A stretch of 64,000 nucleotides of DNA, from NCBI RefSeq assembly GCF_951229915.1, contig NZ_OX579588.1:558001-622000 (forward strand), read 5' to 3'. Below are positions 62,640 through 64,000 of this stretch, in pieces. The notes under the pieces are model-generated. The model did no database searches and was not told the DNA's origin. It saw only the letters and a program-made list of their open reading frames with translations. Position 1 is the stretch's first letter, and every line of letters starts with the position of its first letter. The translations under genes and the position numbers were made by a program. This DNA is from Candidatus Ornithobacterium hominis (GTDB lineage Bacteria; Bacteroidota; Bacteroidia; Flavobacteriales; Weeksellaceae).

Positions 62640-64000
62640 ATGGCAAAAAATAAAGCTTGGATTATTGAAGACGTCCACCTTTTGACGGCAGGAGCTAAAG
62701 GTGCTGCAATTGCAAAACCCGAAGGGCAAAAAACCATCATGGTGCGCAATGGCGTTCCTGGAGATGTGGTGGATGTACGAATTGTGAAAAAGAAAAAACG
62801 ATTTCTGGAAGGGAAAGTGGTTACTATTAAAAAAGCTTCTGCTGACCGAATTGAGCCAAATTGTCAACATTTCGGAATTTGCGGTGGCTGCAAATGGCAA
62901 AATATGACATATGAGAAGCAACTTTTCTACAAAGAGCAAGAAGTCCGTGACCATTTGGAGCGTATCGCTAAAATACAACCAGAGGAATTTTCACCGATTT
63001 TGGGCTCTGAACAGCAATTCTGGTATCGTAATAAAATGGAATTTTCATTTAGCAATCAGCGTTGGGTGACTGAGGAAGAAATCAAAGAAAAGGGTGAAAT
63101 TGAGAACCGTAACGCTTTGGGATTCCATATCCCAGGGATGTGGAGCAAAATTTTGGATATAGAAAAATGTTGGCTACAGGAAGAGCCTTCTAATCAAATT
63201 CGTAGAAGCCTGAAAGAATTTGCTGATGAGCAAGGATTAGCTTTTTTTGACCCCACGGAACAAAGCGGCTTACTGCGAACGTTGATGATAAGGATGACGA
63301 CAACGGGGGAAATCATGGTGTTGGTTCAATTCTTTGAAAATCAACCAGAAAATATTCAAAAAGTTTTAGGTTTTTTGAATCAAAAATTTCCTGAAATTAC
63401 TTCTCTGCTATACGCTATCAACCCGAAAGGCAATGATTCCATCTATGATTTGGAAATATTAAACTTTAAAGGTCAAAATTTCATTACAGAAGAAATGGAG
63501 GGTTTGAAATTCAAAATCGGCCCCAAAAGTTTTTACCAAACCAATCCTCAGCAAGCTTTGCATTTGTATCAGATTACACGAGATTTTGCTGACCTAGATG
63601 GATCTGAGATCGTATATGATTTGTACACCGGCACGGGAACTATTGCTCAATTTATTGCTCAAAAAGCAAAAAAAGTTATTGGAGTAGAGTCTGTGCCAGA
63701 AGCTATTGTCGCAGCTAGAGAAAATGCGGCGTTTAATCAAATTGATAATTGTACGTTTTACGTCGGTGATATGAAAACTGTTTTTACCGATGCCTTTGTG
63801 CAAGAAAATGGATATCCTGATGTGATTGTGACCGACCCGCCGCGCGATGGTATGCACCCCAAAGTTGTGGAAAATCTTCTGAATATTGCTCCAGAAAAAA
63901 TCGTCTACGTAAGTTGTAATACTGCAACACAAGCGCGAGATTTGGAGAAATTAAAAGAGAAATATACCCTAAAAAAAGTTCAACCAGTCGATATGTTTCC
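62640..64000 (+). CDS. rlmD: 23S rRNA (uracil-5-)-methyltransferase RlmD, 3' end outside window
   Basis: SAM-dependent methyltransferase of the TrmA/RlmCD family. The frame is open from ATG 62640 to the window end (453 codons visible). An N-terminal TRAM-like domain (KAWIIEDVHLLTAGAKGAAI) is followed by the iron-sulfur cysteines CQHFGICGGCKWQNM near residue 74. Then come YRNKMEFSFS near 135, the SAM motif YDLYTGTGTIAQFIA near 327, TDPPRDGMHPKVVENL near 398 and the catalytic Cys in IVYVSCNTATQARDL near 421. RlmD (U1939-type) is the usual assignment in this phylum, but RlmC/RlmCD specificity cannot be excluded. Confidence 0.93.
   Translation, partial: MAKNKAWIIEDVHLLTAGAKGAAIAKPEGQKTIMVRNGVPGDVVDVRIVKKKKRFLEGKVVTIKKASADRIEPNCQHFGICGGCKWQNMTYEKQLFYKEQEVRDHLERIAKIQPEEFSPILGSEQQFWYRNKMEFSFSNQRWVTEEEIKEKGEIENRNALGFHIPGMWSKILDIEKCWLQEEPSNQIRRSLKEFADEQGLAFFDPTEQSGLLRTLMIRMTTTGEIMVLVQFFENQPENIQKVLGFLNQKFPEITSLLYAINPKGNDSIYDLEILNFKGQNFITEEMEGLKFKIGPKSFYQTNPQQALHLYQITRDFADLDGSEIVYDLYTGTGTIAQFIAQKAKKVIGVESVPEAIVAARENAAFNQIDNCTFYVGDMKTVFTDAFVQENGYPDVIVTDPPRDGMHPKVVENLLNIAPEKIVYVSCNTATQARDLEKLKEKYTLKKVQPVDMF

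Noticed and set aside
62616..62978. Minus-strand frames over the rlmD region (also 63594-63932)
   Set aside because: They are shadows of rlmD, whose plus-strand frame is open to the window edge with clear motifs.

Overview
The window is a low-GC chromosome segment from a Bacteroidota bacterium of the class Flavobacteriia. The evidence is a complete gldK-gldL-gldM-gldN type IX secretion operon and a GldI-type lipoprotein, several SusC/SusD-type outer-membrane importers, two GLPGLI-family proteins beside a TonB-type receptor, and promoters of the Bacteroidota form TTTG-(19 to 23 nt)-TAnnTTTG. The gene set and AT-rich composition would suit a small-genome, host-associated Weeksellaceae/Ornithobacterium-like organism, but the sequence alone does not prove a genus. 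Nearly all of it is ordinary, densely packed chromosome. I see no tRNA, rRNA, CRISPR array, insertion sequence or prophage.

Layout. 0-13 kb: two outer-membrane uptake loci face each other. One is SusC (cut by the window edge), SusD and a GH29 alpha-L-fucosidase. The other is a metzincin-type zinc protease, SusC and SusD. 13-21 kb: nitroreductase, a DUF417 membrane protein with an AraC regulator, argH, a ZIP metal transporter, DUF423, tsaB, apt, an MsbA-like ABC exporter and the remains of a cation-efflux gene. 21-34 kb: topA, an arginase-fold protein that has lost its metal ligands, gldKLMN, an FAD oxidoreductase, an ABC-F protein and ffh. 34-46.5 kb: TonB-type outer-membrane protein plus two GLPGLI proteins, a cholesterol-oxidase-like enzyme with a Tat-type signal, a glycosyltransferase and lipid A-type acyltransferase pair, a DUF937-OmpA fusion, a lone HsdR N-terminal domain, a D-2-hydroxyacid dehydrogenase and a lipoprotein esterase. 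46.5-51 kb: nrnA, gldI, a cyclophilin-FKBP double isomerase, then a surface protein with YadA-head repeats behind a long structured leader that holds an (AC)10 tract. 51.4-58.7 kb: a TPP riboswitch and thiS-thiC-tenI/thiE-like-thiE-thiG-thiH-thiF, with thiD convergent. 59-64 kb: DUF3810 peptidase-like protein, panB, an RluA-type pseudouridine synthase, rplS (bL19) with a structured leader, and rlmD running off the end.

The strongest unexplained signal is a short odd-centred palindrome, TTTTTWAAGSCTTWAAAAA. It recurs by eye about 36 times in clear form (about once per 1.8 kb), in both orientations, in genes and between them, often right behind stop codons, and sometimes as inverted pairs that make terminator-like hairpins. 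Its density and placement resemble the DNA uptake sequences of naturally transformable bacteria, though a chromosome-organising protein site is equally possible. Other second-look items are the surface-protein leader (repeat tract, out-of-phase small ORF, tandem hairpins), a candidate bL19 autoregulatory pseudoknot, complementary leaders on thiS and thiD, the cation-efflux gene with its middle deleted, and the cholesterol-oxidase-like enzyme.
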